Source of the DNA: Acinetobacter lwoffii
GTDB lineage: Bacteria; Pseudomonadota; Gammaproteobacteria; Pseudomonadales; Moraxellaceae
Assembly: GCF_019343495.1 (NCBI RefSeq)
Contig: NZ_CP072549.1
Span: 2,480,001-2,544,000 of the forward strand
Length of the DNA: 64,000 nucleotides
Direction of reading: 5' to 3'
Part shown: positions 1 through 8,949 of the stretch, one piece after another
Layout: every line of letters begins with the position of its first letter
How positions within the stretch are numbered: position 1 is the stretch's first letter
Notes under the pieces: generated by a model
Database searches by the model: none
What the model was told of the DNA's origin: nothing
What the model saw: the letters and a program-made list of their open reading frames with translations, nothing else
Translations under genes and position numbers: made by a program

Positions 1-1
1 G

Positions 2-1885
2 GCTGAAGTGGCTCAGTTACTACATCTCGTGACCCATTCGCTTTATTCAAACCCTGAAATTTTCCTACGCGAATTGATCTCGAATACCTCAGATGCATGT
101 GACAAATTACGTTTTGAAGGGATTAACCATCCCGAATTTTATGAAAATGATCCTGATCTGCGCGTTCGTGTCAGTCTGGATGCAGACAATAAAACCATTA
201 CCATTTCAGACAACGGGATTGGCTTAAGCGAACAGGAAGCCATTGATAATTTAGGGACTATTGCCAAATCAGGCACCAAAGACTTTATGTCCAAACTGAC
301 CGGCGATCAAAAAGCCGATGCCCAGTTGATTGGCCAGTTTGGTGTCGGTTTTTATTCCGGCTTTATTGTCGCTGACAAGATCACGGTAGAATCCCGTCGT
401 GCCGGTACAGATGTCTCTGAAGGCGTACGCTGGATCAGTGGCGGAACCGGTGAGTTCGAAGTTGAACAGATCACTAAAGAAAGTCGTGGTACCGATATTA
501 TTCTGCACTTGCGTGACGATGCGCTGGATTATCTGCAAAGCTATAAAGTGAAGCAGATTATCAATAAATATTCAGACCACATCAGCCTGCCAATCCAGAT
601 GCAAAAAGAAGTCTGGCAGGAAGAAGAAGCGGCTGAAGGTGAAACGTCTAAAGGTGGCCAATATGTCAAAACCGATGAGTGGGAAGCCATTAACTCAGCC
701 AGTGCATTATGGACTCGTAACAAGTCTGAAATCACTGAAGAGCAGTATGTCGAGTTCTACAAGAACTTAAGCCATGATTTCGCAGCGCCATTGGCTTGGG
801 CGCATAATCGGGTTGAGGGCAGCACTGAATATACCCAGTTATTATATATTCCAAGCAAAGCGCCACATGATATTTTCACCCGTGAATCCAAAGCTGGTAT
901 CAAACTGTATGTGAAACGCGTGTTCATTATGGATGATGCAGATAACCTGATTCCAAACTATCTGCGCTTTGTACAGGGTGTGGTGGACAGTGCCGATCTG
1001 CCATTGAACGTGAGTCGTGAATTACTGCAAGAAAGCCGTGATGTAAAAACCATCCGTGAAGGCAATACCCGCCGTATCCTGACCATTTTGGATAATCTGG
1101 CTAAATCTGAAGATGAAAAAGATCAGGCAAACTTTAAGACTTTCTATCAGGAATTTGCTTCAGTATTGAAAGAAGGTTTGGGTGAAGATTTCAGTAACCG
1201 TGAACGTATCTTGAAACTGCTGCGTTATGCGACTTCGACCAATGATGAAGTTAGCACGTCATTGGCAGACTATAAAGCACGCATGAAAGACGGCCAGAAA
1301 GCCATTTATTATGTGACTGCAGATAGCCTGAATGCTGCGAAAAATTCACCGCAACTGGAACTGTTCAAGAAAAAAGGCATTGAAGTTCTGTTGATGACTG
1401 AACGCGTGGATGAATGGGCGATGAACTTTGTGAATGAGTTCGATGGTACGCCTTTGCAAAACGTGTCGAAAGGTGCAGTTGACTTAGGTGACCTTCAGGA
1501 TGCCGAAGAGAAGAAAGCCCTTGAAGACGCCGCAGCCCAGTTTAAACCGGTGGTGGATAAGTTGACGGATTCATTAAAAGACAAGACCAAAGAAGTGCGG
1601 GTGACGACGCGTCTGGTCGATTCTCCGGCTTGTCTGGTGACTGGAGAAGGTGAGTTGTCTCCGCAGCTGATTCGTATGCTGAAAGATGCAGGCCAACCTG
1701 TGCCGGATATCAAGCCGATTTTGGAAATCAACCCGGAACATCCGTTGGTGAAAAAACTGGATGGCTCGGCGCAGTTTGATGATCTGGCCAATGTGATCTT
1801 TGACCAGGCAGTGATTGCAGAAGGTGGATTACCAGAAAATCCTGCTGAATATGTCAAGCGGATTAATAGCTTGCTGCTTGCTTAA
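2..1885 (+). CDS. htpG: Molecular chaperone HtpG (Hsp90), 5' end cut by window
   Basis: Bacterial Hsp90, an ATP-driven cytoplasmic chaperone dimer. The reading frame is open from the first bases (Ala-Glu-Val-Ala-Gln-Leu-Leu-His), matching the usual [10 protein letters not shown] near the HtpG N-terminus, so about 12-15 residues lie outside the window; the in-frame GTG at 8 is not the true start. About 627 residues are visible out of a usual ~640. GHKL ATPase motifs are present: the ELISN helix with [22 protein letters not shown] and [11 protein letters not shown]. The middle domain carries the conserved [10 protein letters not shown] segment. It is monocistronic here, with a strong terminator 22 bp after the stop. 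Its heat-shock promoter would be upstream of the window. Confidence 0.97.
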   Translation, partial: AEVAQLLHLVTHSLYSNPEIFLRELISNTSDACDKLRFEGINHPEFYENDPDLRVRVSLDADNKTITISDNGIGLSEQEAIDNLGTIAKSGTKDFMSKLTGDQKADAQLIGQFGVGFYSGFIVADKITVESRRAGTDVSEGVRWISGGTGEFEVEQITKESRGTDIILHLRDDALDYLQSYKVKQIINKYSDHISLPIQMQKEVWQEEEAAEGETSKGGQYVKTDEWEAINSASALWTRNKSEITEEQYVEFYKNLSHDFAAPLAWAHNRVEGSTEYTQLLYIPSKAPHDIFTRESKAGIKLYVKRVFIMDDADNLIPNYLRFVQGVVDSADLPLNVSRELLQESRDVKTIREGNTRRILTILDNLAKSEDEKDQANFKTFYQEFASVLKEGLGEDFSNRERILKLLRYATSTNDEVSTSLADYKARMKDGQKAIYYVTADSLNAAKNSPQLELFKKKGIEVLLMTERVDEWAMNFVNEFDGTPLQNVSKGAVDLGDLQDAEEKKALEDAAAQFKPVVDKLTDSLKDKTKEVRVTTRLVDSPACLVTGEGELSPQLIRMLKDAGQPVPDIKPILEINPEHPLVKKLDGSAQFDDLANVIFDQAVIAEGGLPENPAEYVKRINSLLLA

Positions 1886-1906
1886 CTGCTGATGTGTTGA
1901 ATGAGA

Positions 1907-1932
1907 AAATCCCTCTTCGGAGGGATTTTTTA
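1907..1932 (+). terminator. Rho-independent terminator of htpG
   Basis: A 9-bp perfect stem (AAATCCCTC/GAGGGATTT) with a TTCG tetraloop is followed by a T run, 22 bp after the htpG stop. Confidence 0.92.
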
Positions 1933-2079
1933 TGCCTGCTTCATTTTTCATTTCTAGAAATGATCTGGAAAAACGATAGAGAGAATAAAAAAATACCTTC
2001 GAATCATAAATCTATATTTTAGATTATTAATTAATTTTTAATTTATAATTGCGATCATTAAGCAAAGAGAGAGAATGTT

Positions 2080-2343
2080 ATGAAATCTAAGCTGATGATC
2101 AGTATGGGCGCTGTAATCCTGATGTCGATGAGCCAGTTTAGTCTAGCGGCACCTGCTGCAGGAAAAGTGGTACGCACAGATCGCATTAGCTTTTATAAAA
2201 CAGCAAAAGTAAACGTAACAAAACCGAAACGTGTACAACGTAGCGATCATATTCGCTTCAATATGCCGGTGATGGAACAACCCTCATTGCAGCAAAAACG
2301 TGTGCTACGCAGTGATCGTATTATCTTGAATAAAACCAGCTAA
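2080..2343 (+). CDS. Small secreted basic protein with three internal repeats
   Basis: An 87-aa protein I cannot assign to a named family. Residues 1-23 are a clear Sec signal peptide (Lys-rich start, hydrophobic core, cleavage likely after SLA-A). The mature part is short, basic and built from three imperfect copies of the motif K-x-V-x-R-(S/T)-D-(R/H)-I, at about residues 29-36, 50-58 and 73-81, spaced 22-23 residues apart. This suggests a repeat-built periplasmic or surface peptide; no cysteines or lipobox are present. A GAGAGA Shine-Dalgarno lies upstream of the ATG and a TATAAT-like element is near 2044. It is monocistronic, bounded by terminators on both sides. Function unknown. Confidence 0.75.
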   Translation: MKSKLMISMGAVILMSMSQFSLAAPAAGKVVRTDRISFYKTAKVNVTKPKRVQRSDHIRFNMPVMEQPSLQQKRVLRSDRIILNKTS

Positions 2344-2377
2344 TACTTGCCACGCTGATTGCCTCAGTAATATTGAA

Positions 2378-2402
2378 AAAAGCCCATGAATGATGGGCTT
2401 TT
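2378..2402. terminator. Bidirectional terminator between convergent genes
   Basis: AAGCCCAT (2380-2387), loop GAATG, ATGGGCTT (2393-2400), with A-rich 5' and T-rich 3' flanks, so it can serve both the 87-aa gene on + and the outer-membrane-like gene on the other strand. Confidence 0.88.
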
Positions 2403-2425
2403 ATTATTTTCTCGTATCAGTCAGT

Positions 2426-3535
2426 TTAAAATAACGCTTCTAAACGCACCAAAGCTCCGACATAGTGATCACGATCTTCGCGATGATCATTCAAATAGTT
2501 CAGGTCGGTCTGGACAAAAAACCATTCACGTAAAAAAGGTTGTCTCCACGACACATAGGGGCCCCAGCGGTTGAGACGCAGATCCTTGTCATTTAGATAA
2601 CCACCGGTATAAATGCCGTAACTGAAACGGTTGTCCTGAAAAAACTGATGTTGCCTGAAGGTGTAGTTGTCCCAGGTCAGATCATCGTCTTGATCATCTG
2701 CATAAGTCAGACTAAGCTGATTGGAGAAAAAGGCCTGATTGGGACGGGCATGGATTAGCTCCAGATTGGTCCGTAAATAGTTTTCGCTTTGAGTGCCATA
2801 GCGATAAATCTGTTCGGCATGAAAAGAGTAGTCATTTTCCAACGTCCAATCCTTACTGGCTTTGACACGCAGATAAATATCATCGCCAGAACGTAAGCCC
2901 AGATCCAGATCGGTTTGGAAAGGAATGCGATCTGACCATTCTGACCAACGTAAGGCAAAAGAGCTGTTATCTTCACGTGCACGTTTAGTATCCAGACGCT
3001 TATCTCCGGAAGTGGCAGGATTTTCATTGGTAATGGCGACATTGCTGTCTAATTCATTGTCCAGACTGTCATCACCAAAAACCACACTCAGCTTTTGTTC
3101 CAAGGTCGGAAGCTTGATCTTGCCGCGGATTCGGGGCTTAATCTCATAGCCTTCATATTCATCCCAGCGATTATCTAGAATGATCCGTAATGTGGCTGCA
3201 GCTGGCTGATCCGGATCGGTTTCACCAAACCAGTTATCAATTTTATGTGCAGTACGATCGGCCCATTCGCGGATGCCTTTCTGTTTTTGATCCGCCCATG
3301 AATAATTTTCTGTCTCTAGCGTGGATGGAACGATGGCGACACTTGATTGCTCTGGCAGAACCGTCGGTGTTGCATCGATCAAACGTGGAATCTGATCCAG
3401 CAAGCCTGATCGACTTGGCTCTGTATTTGTTGGACTGGCAGGAGCAGCTGTGACTGAATTGGCCCAAGACATGCTACCACTCATTCCTAAGCCCAGAGAG
3501 AGCAGTAAAATTTGAGTAACCCTGTTTATTTGCAT
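2426..3535 (-). CDS. Exported outer-membrane beta-barrel-like protein, unknown function
   Basis: A 369-aa protein with a Sec signal peptide (about residues 1-25, cleavage after SWA). Residues 26-80 are Pro/Ser/Thr-rich and probably a linker. The rest alternates short amphipathic strands with Asp/Asn-rich turns (for example around RSGDDIYLRVKASKDWTLEND and QLSLTYADDQDDDLTWDNYTFR, both seen in the translation), and the chain ends in Phe after LVRLEAL, which is typical of outer-membrane barrels recognised by BamA. I do not recognise a named family; similar proteins are usually annotated hypothetical in Acinetobacter. It stands alone, convergent with the preceding small gene. Barrel assignment is inference from strand pattern and the C-terminal Phe. 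Confidence 0.72.
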   Translation of the reverse strand: MQINRVTQILLLSLGLGMSGSMSWANSVTAAPASPTNTEPSRSGLLDQIPRLIDATPTVLPEQSSVAIVPSTLETENYSWADQKQKGIREWADRTAHKIDNWFGETDPDQPAAATLRIILDNRWDEYEGYEIKPRIRGKIKLPTLEQKLSVVFGDDSLDNELDSNVAITNENPATSGDKRLDTKRAREDNSSFALRWSEWSDRIPFQTDLDLGLRSGDDIYLRVKASKDWTLENDYSFHAEQIYRYGTQSENYLRTNLELIHARPNQAFFSNQLSLTYADDQDDDLTWDNYTFRQHQFFQDNRFSYGIYTGGYLNDKDLRLNRWGPYVSWRQPFLREWFFVQTDLNYLNDHREDRDHYVGALVRLEALF

Positions 3536-3627
3536 GAGATATTTGTTGCTCTTGTATTCTTATATTCAGCTGTAGTTTTCTAAAAAACGGCCTTAAAAAG
3601 CAAGTTAAAGCTACAAAATAACAGCAA

Positions 3628-5025
3628 TTATTCAATCATTTGAGCCTGAATTTCCCGATAAAGCTCTAATACCCGAATGGGTTGTGGCATTGTTAAAATA
3701 ATATTGTGAATATTCTGCCAATTTAGCTGTTTGTCGCGTTGCAGCAAGATGTATGGATAGGCCAGCTCATCCTCTGCGAGAGAGATGCGTTTTTCACCAT
3801 GAATCACTCGGATTTTTTGATGTTCCTGCAGTAAGAGTACAGGAGTAGAAAAATCAGCAGCAGCCTCTTTAAAAGAAATAAATTTCTGCTTCTGAATAAA
3901 CTGGGCGGGTATAAACGGATGGTAATCTGGCTGTGTCCAGACTGTTTCAGCCTGCTGCAAGTAAGCTGTTGAAAAAAGCTCGAGTTGCATGAACCTGATG
4001 CTTATAACAGACCAGGCCAGTGATTTAATCGCAGCAGCCTGGCGTTGATGGTGGGTAAGCCAATGTTGAATACAATAGTGAGCCTGCAACTGACTCGGTA
4101 CCCCTAAGAGCATCAGATATTTAACAAACTGGCCTTGCAGATTCAGTTGTTCAACCAAATAAACCTGACGTGCCTGCCAATTATCTTCTGCTGCATAATA
4201 CAGTGCGATATCCAAATAGGCAGGATGCTCGATCTTCTCAGTCATTTCTAAAGCACAGAGCCGCTGGATATTGGTTTCTTCTAAGCCTAAAGGGTGTACA
4301 TGGGCGTTTAGTTCGCCTAGTTGAATCTGTGCAGGGAATTGAATCAATTCGGAGGCTGTGATCTGTTCTTGCGGAATGGTCGTTTCAGTTTTTAACTGAG
4401 GATTTAACGCCTCGCGTTCAATTTGTATCTGATTGGTTGACTCATCTGAGCGATTTAATTCTAGTGCATGAATTCTTACGCGCGGCCGTCCCCGATGATA
4501 TTTGGTTGTTTCCATAGAATTGCAGCTGGTTTCAGCTTCGTGTAAGGATAAGGCTGGAACGATCAAGGGTGGATCCTGTTTCAGGCAAGAAAATCGTTGC
4601 TGTTGTTGCAATAGCCAGATATAGCAGTGTTGCAATTCAGCCCATTGGCTGTGCAGGGCAGGAGATTGGGGAGCCGGAATCAGCCAAATTTGCCAGCCAC
4701 GTTCAGGATGATGTAAAACTGCCCAGCCTGAATCCGGATGGGCAGACAGTGCTTGTTCCAGTGCTAAGATTTCGGTGAAATAGCCACGAAAGCTTAGATG
4801 ATAAGACGTATTAGCAGAAAATTGGTAAGCAACAAGTTCAGGTTGAGTGCGGGCCTTAAATGCTGAAATCTGGGTCTTGAAAATAGGCTCATCACACAGA
4901 TTAAAAATATCGCGTATCCTTTTTTTAGAACGGGCAATTTCATAGAAAGGCAGGACTTTATGCTCCAGTTGCTGCGCCAGTCCATGTAGTTCTTTAATTA
5001 AGTGTGCTTTTTCTAAAGCATTCAT
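3628..5025 (-). CDS. Unrecognised 465-aa cytoplasmic protein
   Basis: No signal peptide or membrane segment, and no family I can name with confidence. The N-terminal ~130 residues look folded and helical; residues about 175-240 are a Gln/Glu/Thr-rich, probably flexible region beginning with a basic HRGRPRVR patch; residues 250-370 are helical and Gln/Leu-rich, like a repeat or scaffold region; the last ~75 residues contain KIRVIHGEKR (about 404-413) followed by YPYILLQRD, which loosely resembles the G-E-x-R core of ParB/sulfiredoxin-type domains. That resemblance is weak and is an inference. A small gene lies 10 bp upstream, so the two probably form a transcription unit with the small gene first. 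Confidence 0.7.
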   Translation of the reverse strand: MNALEKAHLIKELHGLAQQLEHKVLPFYEIARSKKRIRDIFNLCDEPIFKTQISAFKARTQPELVAYQFSANTSYHLSFRGYFTEILALEQALSAHPDSGWAVLHHPERGWQIWLIPAPQSPALHSQWAELQHCYIWLLQQQQRFSCLKQDPPLIVPALSLHEAETSCNSMETTKYHRGRPRVRIHALELNRSDESTNQIQIEREALNPQLKTETTIPQEQITASELIQFPAQIQLGELNAHVHPLGLEETNIQRLCALEMTEKIEHPAYLDIALYYAAEDNWQARQVYLVEQLNLQGQFVKYLMLLGVPSQLQAHYCIQHWLTHHQRQAAAIKSLAWSVISIRFMQLELFSTAYLQQAETVWTQPDYHPFIPAQFIQKQKFISFKEAAADFSTPVLLLQEHQKIRVIHGEKRISLAEDELAYPYILLQRDKQLNWQNIHNIILTMPQPIRVLELYREIQAQMIE

Positions 5026-5035
5026 TTTTTGATCT

Positions 5036-5215
5036 CTAGAGATGTTTCAGTGCTTTATCCAGGGTTTGTGCCAGTACAATGTTAACCGCCAGCTCGACCA
5101 GTCTGTATTCAGCAGAATTCGAGTCTGTATAGCTTTCTGCCATTTCAATTAAATAATCAATAGAAACTGACTGAGGCGGAATTTTGCCCTGTACCAATGC
5201 CTGAAGTTCATGCAT
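5036..5215 (-). CDS. Small helical protein upstream of the 465-aa gene
   Basis: A 59-aa protein starting at MHELQALVQGK; longer in-frame starts up to 5272 exist but their N-terminal residues are low quality and lack a Shine-Dalgarno, so I prefer 5215. Composition is helical and acidic (SIDYLIEMAESYTD, VELAVNIVLAQTLDKAL), without signal peptide or cysteines. It is 10 bp upstream of the 465-aa gene on the same strand, so co-transcription and a functional link are likely. Family not recognised; size and placement would fit a small partner or regulatory subunit, but that is inference. Confidence 0.6.
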   Translation of the reverse strand: MHELQALVQGKIPPQSVSIDYLIEMAESYTDSNSAEYRLVELAVNIVLAQTLDKALKHL

Positions 5216-5414
5216 AAAAAATTTTCTTATCATTAATCTATTTATATTGCTGCAATTATAAGCAGAGATCACATAAAATAGTGATCTATTTTGAGTGTTA
5301 TATAAACAAATTTTTTTAATTAAAAGTGATAAAAATCAATAGAAAAAACTAGAGTAGGAAATAGTCGATATTTTTAGAGTCGTGCATCTTTCACACTGAA
5401 TGTGTTCAATATGA

Positions 5415-5443
5415 TCAAAAAAACAGGCTGAATTAATCAGCCT
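5415..5443 (-). terminator. Terminator of the 55-aa secreted peptide gene
   Basis: AGGCTGA (5425-5431), loop ATTAA, TCAGCCT (5437-5443); read on the minus strand it is followed by a run of seven T. It lies 25 bp beyond the stop of the small minus-strand gene, which supports that gene being real. Confidence 0.85.
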
Positions 5444-5467
5444 ATTTTAATGAAAAACAGCTTTGTA

Positions 5468-5635
5468 TTAAGCCGTTTTTTCAGTTGCTACAGTCGCAGC
5501 ATCTGCATTTACTGTTTCAGCAGGTACTTTAGTCGCTGGAAAGTCTGGCAGATGAACCACTTGCGCCATTTGTGCAGACGCTTGAACAGAAAAAGCCATA
5601 ACGGTTGCTGCGAAAGCAAATTTAAGAGCATTCAT
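5468..5635 (-). CDS. Small secreted peptide (55 aa)
   Basis: A short open frame read on the minus strand, MNALKFAFAATVMAFSVQAS at its N-terminus. It has a textbook Sec signal peptide with cleavage after ASA (around residue 21), leaving a ~34-residue mature peptide that is Ala/Val/Thr/Pro-rich and lacks cysteines. AAAGG lies 7 nt before the ATG, and an intrinsic terminator follows the stop by 25 bp. These three signals together make a real gene likely despite its size. It is not part of an evident operon. Function unknown; similar Ala-rich secreted peptides are common and uncharacterised in Acinetobacter. Confidence 0.72.
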   Translation of the reverse strand: MNALKFAFAATVMAFSVQASAQMAQVVHLPDFPATKVPAETVNADAATVATEKTA

Positions 5636-6045
5636 AGGATGACCTTTAATATCAGAGTGTTCAATGACTTGAACATAGGAGAGTATTTAAACTTAATTCG
5701 GGTGAAATAATAGCAAATAAGACTTAATAGAAAATGATATATTCGGCAAATTCAGGTAGTAAATTTTAGATAAATTACTCTATAAAACAATAAATTAGTA
5801 TATTTACTCTAGTTTGATTTGTGTGGTTTTACACGGCTTTATACTTTATTTTAGCGATGAAAATCTGGACTTAATCGAGTGCCAAAACAAGCGGCGATGT
5901 GTTTTTGATCTGCCAATTTAAGACTGAATTTCGAGCTTTGTTAAATCCATGTAAGTTTTTGCTATCGCTTGTTTACGAGCTGCTGCAATCTTCTAAGAAT
6001 GGACTAAGATGGAATTCCATTCATTTTCATCCTGAGAGTTTTATT
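5636..6045. other. 410-bp AT-rich intergenic region with palindrome before dodecin
   Basis: No convincing gene. It separates divergent genes, so it must hold both promoters. A perfect 12-bp palindrome ATGGAATTCCAT sits at 6009-6020, 25 bp before the dodecin ATG, and could be an operator. A 9-bp inverted repeat AAACAAGCG/CGCTTGTTT spans 5885-5893 and 5966-5974. Confidence 0.5.
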
Positions 6046-6246
6046 ATGGCAATTGCAAAAGTGGTAGAAGTCAATTCAAGCAGCAATAAAAGCTTTGAAG
6101 ATGCGATTCAAACGGGCATTCAAAAAGTCACAGAAACGGTCAAAAATGTACAAGGTGCTTGGATCAATGAACAGAAGGTTGTCATTAAAGAAAATAAAAT
6201 CACGGAATATCGTGTCAATTTAAAAATTAGTTTTCTGGTTGATTAA
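6046..6246 (+). CDS. Dodecin family flavin-binding protein
   Basis: A 66-aa protein of the dodecin fold (one helix packed on a three-strand sheet, assembling as a hollow dodecamer that binds flavins and so buffers free FMN/riboflavin or CoA-type ligands). The sequence shows the family layout: VAKVVEVNSSS-type strand 1, helix SFEDAIQTGIQKVTETVKNV, the conserved G-A-W-I strand with the flavin-stacking Trp, then KITEYRVNLKISFLVD. Length matches the family's usual 65-71 residues. I start at the ATG at 6046 because the upstream extension is not dodecin-like. Monocistronic, with a terminator 25 bp after the stop. Confidence 0.9.
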   Translation: MAIAKVVEVNSSSNKSFEDAIQTGIQKVTETVKNVQGAWINEQKVVIKENKITEYRVNLKISFLVD

Positions 6247-6270
6247 GCGAATGCCATTCAATAACAAATA

Positions 6271-6298
6271 AAAAACCCCATTTGAAATGGGGTTTTTT
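6271..6298. terminator. Bidirectional terminator between dodecin and frnE-like gene
   Basis: AAAACCCCATTT/AAATGGGGTTTT with a very short loop, A-rich on the left and T-rich on the right, between two convergent genes. Confidence 0.9.
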
Positions 6299-6311
6299 AT
6301 TGAACGTTATT

Positions 6312-7004
6312 TTATTTAGCTTGGTCTGGCGTGTCACACATTTCTGTTGAGCACTGTGCTGCCTGACTGTTAGTTGACGTATCGAGCGCTTTTTCAAATA
6401 CTTGCAAGAAAACTTCCTTAGGCTGGGCACCCGCCAAAGCAATGCGCTGATCAAAGACAAAGAAAGGGACGCCTGTGACCTTAAGCTGGTCATGTGCCAC
6501 TTCCTGATCGAATTTGACAAAGTCGGCATATTCTTCCGAATCCAACAGGTCATCGACTTCGACCGGATTCAGACCGATACGCGCTGCGACATCTTCCAGC
6601 GTTTCACGTTCACCAATGGCCAGACCTTGGGTCATATAGCTATAGAAGAATGCTTCCTCTGCTTCATTGCCCAGACCTTTGCTTTGCGCCAGGTGAATCA
6701 GGCGATGCGCATTAAAGGTATTGCCTGAATTGGCACCTTCCCATTTAAATTCAATGCCTTCGGCTTTGGCCATTTCAGCAATATTGCGCTGCATCTCTTC
6801 GACTTCTGCTACGGTGCGGCCATATTTTTGCGCCAGACGCTCAAAGTTAGACACTTCCTGACGTATAGGTGCTTCAGGGTCGAGCTGGAAACTGTGCCAA
6901 TGTACTTCCAGTTCAATACCGGCTTCTTGTGCAGCAGCTTCTAAACGTTTTTTACCAATATAGCAGAAGGGGCAAACCACATCTGACCAGATATCTACGC
7001 GCAT
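6312..7004 (-). CDS. FrnE-like DsbA-family thiol oxidoreductase
   Basis: A 230-aa thioredoxin-fold protein of the DsbA/FrnE (HCCA isomerase-like) group, without a signal peptide and therefore cytoplasmic. The active-site CPFC is at residues 11-14 directly after strand 1 (VDIWSDVV), followed by YIGKKRLE as in FrnE. The helical insertion occupies roughly residues 60-170 and the cis-Pro loop is VTGVPFFVFD near 180. The C-terminal tail has an extra Cys pair (CSTEMC), as also found in FrnE of Deinococcus, where a second disulfide takes part in redox cycling. Likely role: cytoplasmic disulfide isomerase or oxidoreductase in oxidative stress. Single gene, divergent from nothing nearby. Confidence 0.88.
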   Translation of the reverse strand: MRVDIWSDVVCPFCYIGKKRLEAAAQEAGIELEVHWHSFQLDPEAPIRQEVSNFERLAQKYGRTVAEVEEMQRNIAEMAKAEGIEFKWEGANSGNTFNAHRLIHLAQSKGLGNEAEEAFFYSYMTQGLAIGERETLEDVAARIGLNPVEVDDLLDSEEYADFVKFDQEVAHDQLKVTGVPFFVFDQRIALAGAQPKEVFLQVFEKALDTSTNSQAAQCSTEMCDTPDQAK

Positions 7005-7197
7005 GTCATGTCTCTAATTTTGCTCTTGTGTTCAAGTATGAGGGTGAAGAATCAGAATTTAAAGCCCTTGAGCATCAGAAGTGTATTTCTACAGCAGATC
7101 GGCAGGATAAATAAAAGAAGAAAGAGTAGGTGATAGCCAGGTGGCTTCCTTAATATAATCAGGTTCTGACTATTCAAAAAAAATATAAAGATGCCAT

Positions 7198-7221
7198 AAA
7201 AAACGCCCCGTAGGGCGTTTT
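7198..7221 (-). terminator. Terminator of the CoA-transferase gene
   Basis: AAAACGCCC CGTA GGGCGTTTT region; read on the minus strand the stem is followed by TTTTTT. It lies 15 bp beyond the CoA-transferase stop codon. Confidence 0.9.
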
Positions 7222-7235
7222 GTGAATGCAGTCAA

Positions 7236-8753
7236 TTATGCAGTTTTTACCGCAGCTTCCACAGCAAGCATGTGACCATTTTCTTCGAAGTTTGAGTGCC
7301 AAGAAAGCGCTTCACGAAGAAGATGAGGGGTATGGCCGCCTTTTGCACATGCACGGTCAAAGTAATCATTCAATGCATCGCGGTACATTGGGTGCGCACA
7401 GTTATCAATTACTGCACGTGCACGCTCACGCGGAGCCAAACCACGAAGATCTGCAAGACCTTGTTCAGTCACCAAGATATCAACATCGTGTTCTGCATGG
7501 TCGATATGTGAAGCAAACGGTACCACAGAAGAGATGTCGCCACCTTTCGCGATTGATTTAGTTACGAAGATCGCCAAGTGGGCATTACGTGCGAAGTCAC
7601 CTGAACCCCCGATACCGTTCATCATTTTGGTACCACATACATGAGTCGAGTTCACGTTACCGTAAATATCAAACTCAAGCGCAGTATTGATACCGATAAT
7701 GCCTAAACGACGTACCAGTTCAGGATGGTTTGAAATTTCTTGTGGACGTAATACCAGTTTGTCTTTGTATTGCTCAAGGTTGTTAAATACTTTCTCGCCG
7801 TATTTTGCAGAAAGTGTAATAGACGAGCCTGAAGCAAACTTCATTTTACCGGCATCGATCAATTCAAACGTACAGTCTTGCAGAACTTCTGAGTACATGA
7901 TCAGGTCTTCGAAGTTTGAATCTTTCAGACCGGTCAATACCGCATTTGCGATTGAACCAATCCCTGCCTGAAGAGGCCCCAGGTTTTTCGGTAAACGCTC
8001 TTCAGCCACTTCTTTTTCAAAGAAAGCGATTAAATGGTTGGCAATACTTTGAGTCTCATCATCTGGCGCAGTTACAGTAGATGGAGAGTCATGCAATTCG
8101 CTGTTAAATACGATACCAACAATTTTAGATGGATCGATATTGATCGCATGCGTACCGATACGCTCATCAACTTGAGTCAATGGAATTGCTTGACGCGTTG
8201 GACGGTATGTCGGGATGTAGATATCGTGCAAGCCTTCAAATGCCGGGCTTAAGTTGGTATTGATTTCTACAATCACTTTTTCAGCAAAAATCGCAAAGCT
8301 TGCAGAGTTACCAACAGATGTTGTTGGAATAATGCCGCCATCTTCAGTAATTGCTACGGCTTCGATAATCGCAACATCCGGTTTTTTCAACTGCAGGTTA
8401 CGCATTTGCTCAACGGTTTCAGACAAGTGCTGGTCAATGAACATCACTTCGCCGTTGTTGATTGCTTTACGTAAAGTGTTATCGACCTGGAACGGTAAAC
8501 GACGTGCCAATACGCCAGCTTCAGTCAGTTGTTTGTCTAGATCGTTCCCTAGTGATGCACCAGTAATTAACGTGATCTTTAATGGATTTGCTTTTGCCTG
8601 TTGAACCAAAGCTAAAGGAACCGCCTTCGCTTCACCAGCGCGAGTAAAGCCACTCATACCCACAGTCATACCATCTTGGATGAATTCAGCCGCTTGTTCA
8701 GGGCTGATGACTTTGTTGTGTAGGGAGGCTAAACGGATACGATCTAAAGACAT
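7236..8753 (-). CDS. Acetyl-CoA hydrolase / succinyl-CoA:acetate CoA-transferase family
   Basis: A ~505-aa class I CoA-transferase of the AarC/Cat1/SucCoA:acetate group, moving CoA between acetate and succinate (or hydrolysing acetyl-CoA), which links acetate use to the TCA cycle. Visible family signatures: GMTVGMSGFTRAGEAKAVP near the N-terminus, the catalytic-Glu region MYSEVLQD in the second half, and GGSGDFARNA with VPFASHIDHAEHDVDILVTEQG and LRGLAPRERAR near the C-terminus. I start at MSLDRIRL (8753) because GAGAG lies 6 nt upstream; an in-frame ATG four codons earlier has no good site. Exact substrate preference cannot be read from sequence. Downstream terminator shows it is the last gene of its unit. 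Confidence 0.92.
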   Translation of the reverse strand: MSLDRIRLASLHNKVISPEQAAEFIQDGMTVGMSGFTRAGEAKAVPLALVQQAKANPLKITLITGASLGNDLDKQLTEAGVLARRLPFQVDNTLRKAINNGEVMFIDQHLSETVEQMRNLQLKKPDVAIIEAVAITEDGGIIPTTSVGNSASFAIFAEKVIVEINTNLSPAFEGLHDIYIPTYRPTRQAIPLTQVDERIGTHAINIDPSKIVGIVFNSELHDSPSTVTAPDDETQSIANHLIAFFEKEVAEERLPKNLGPLQAGIGSIANAVLTGLKDSNFEDLIMYSEVLQDCTFELIDAGKMKFASGSSITLSAKYGEKVFNNLEQYKDKLVLRPQEISNHPELVRRLGIIGINTALEFDIYGNVNSTHVCGTKMMNGIGGSGDFARNAHLAIFVTKSIAKGGDISSVVPFASHIDHAEHDVDILVTEQGLADLRGLAPRERARAVIDNCAHPMYRDALNDYFDRACAKGGHTPHLLREALSWHSNFEENGHMLAVEAAVKTA

Positions 8754-8949
8754 TTTAACTCTCATTAATTCTTAAACTATGATACGGATTGTACCGCTCA
8801 AAAAATGTATTGTGCATAGGTGTTAGGCTAAGGTCTAATTTTTTAGCTAAATGTAGGTATAATAAAAAATGATGATTTTTAAATGATTGAATTCGTGAAC
8901 TATAAAATGAATTGTATAGAAAAACTAAAAAGTCATTTGTTGAATTATT

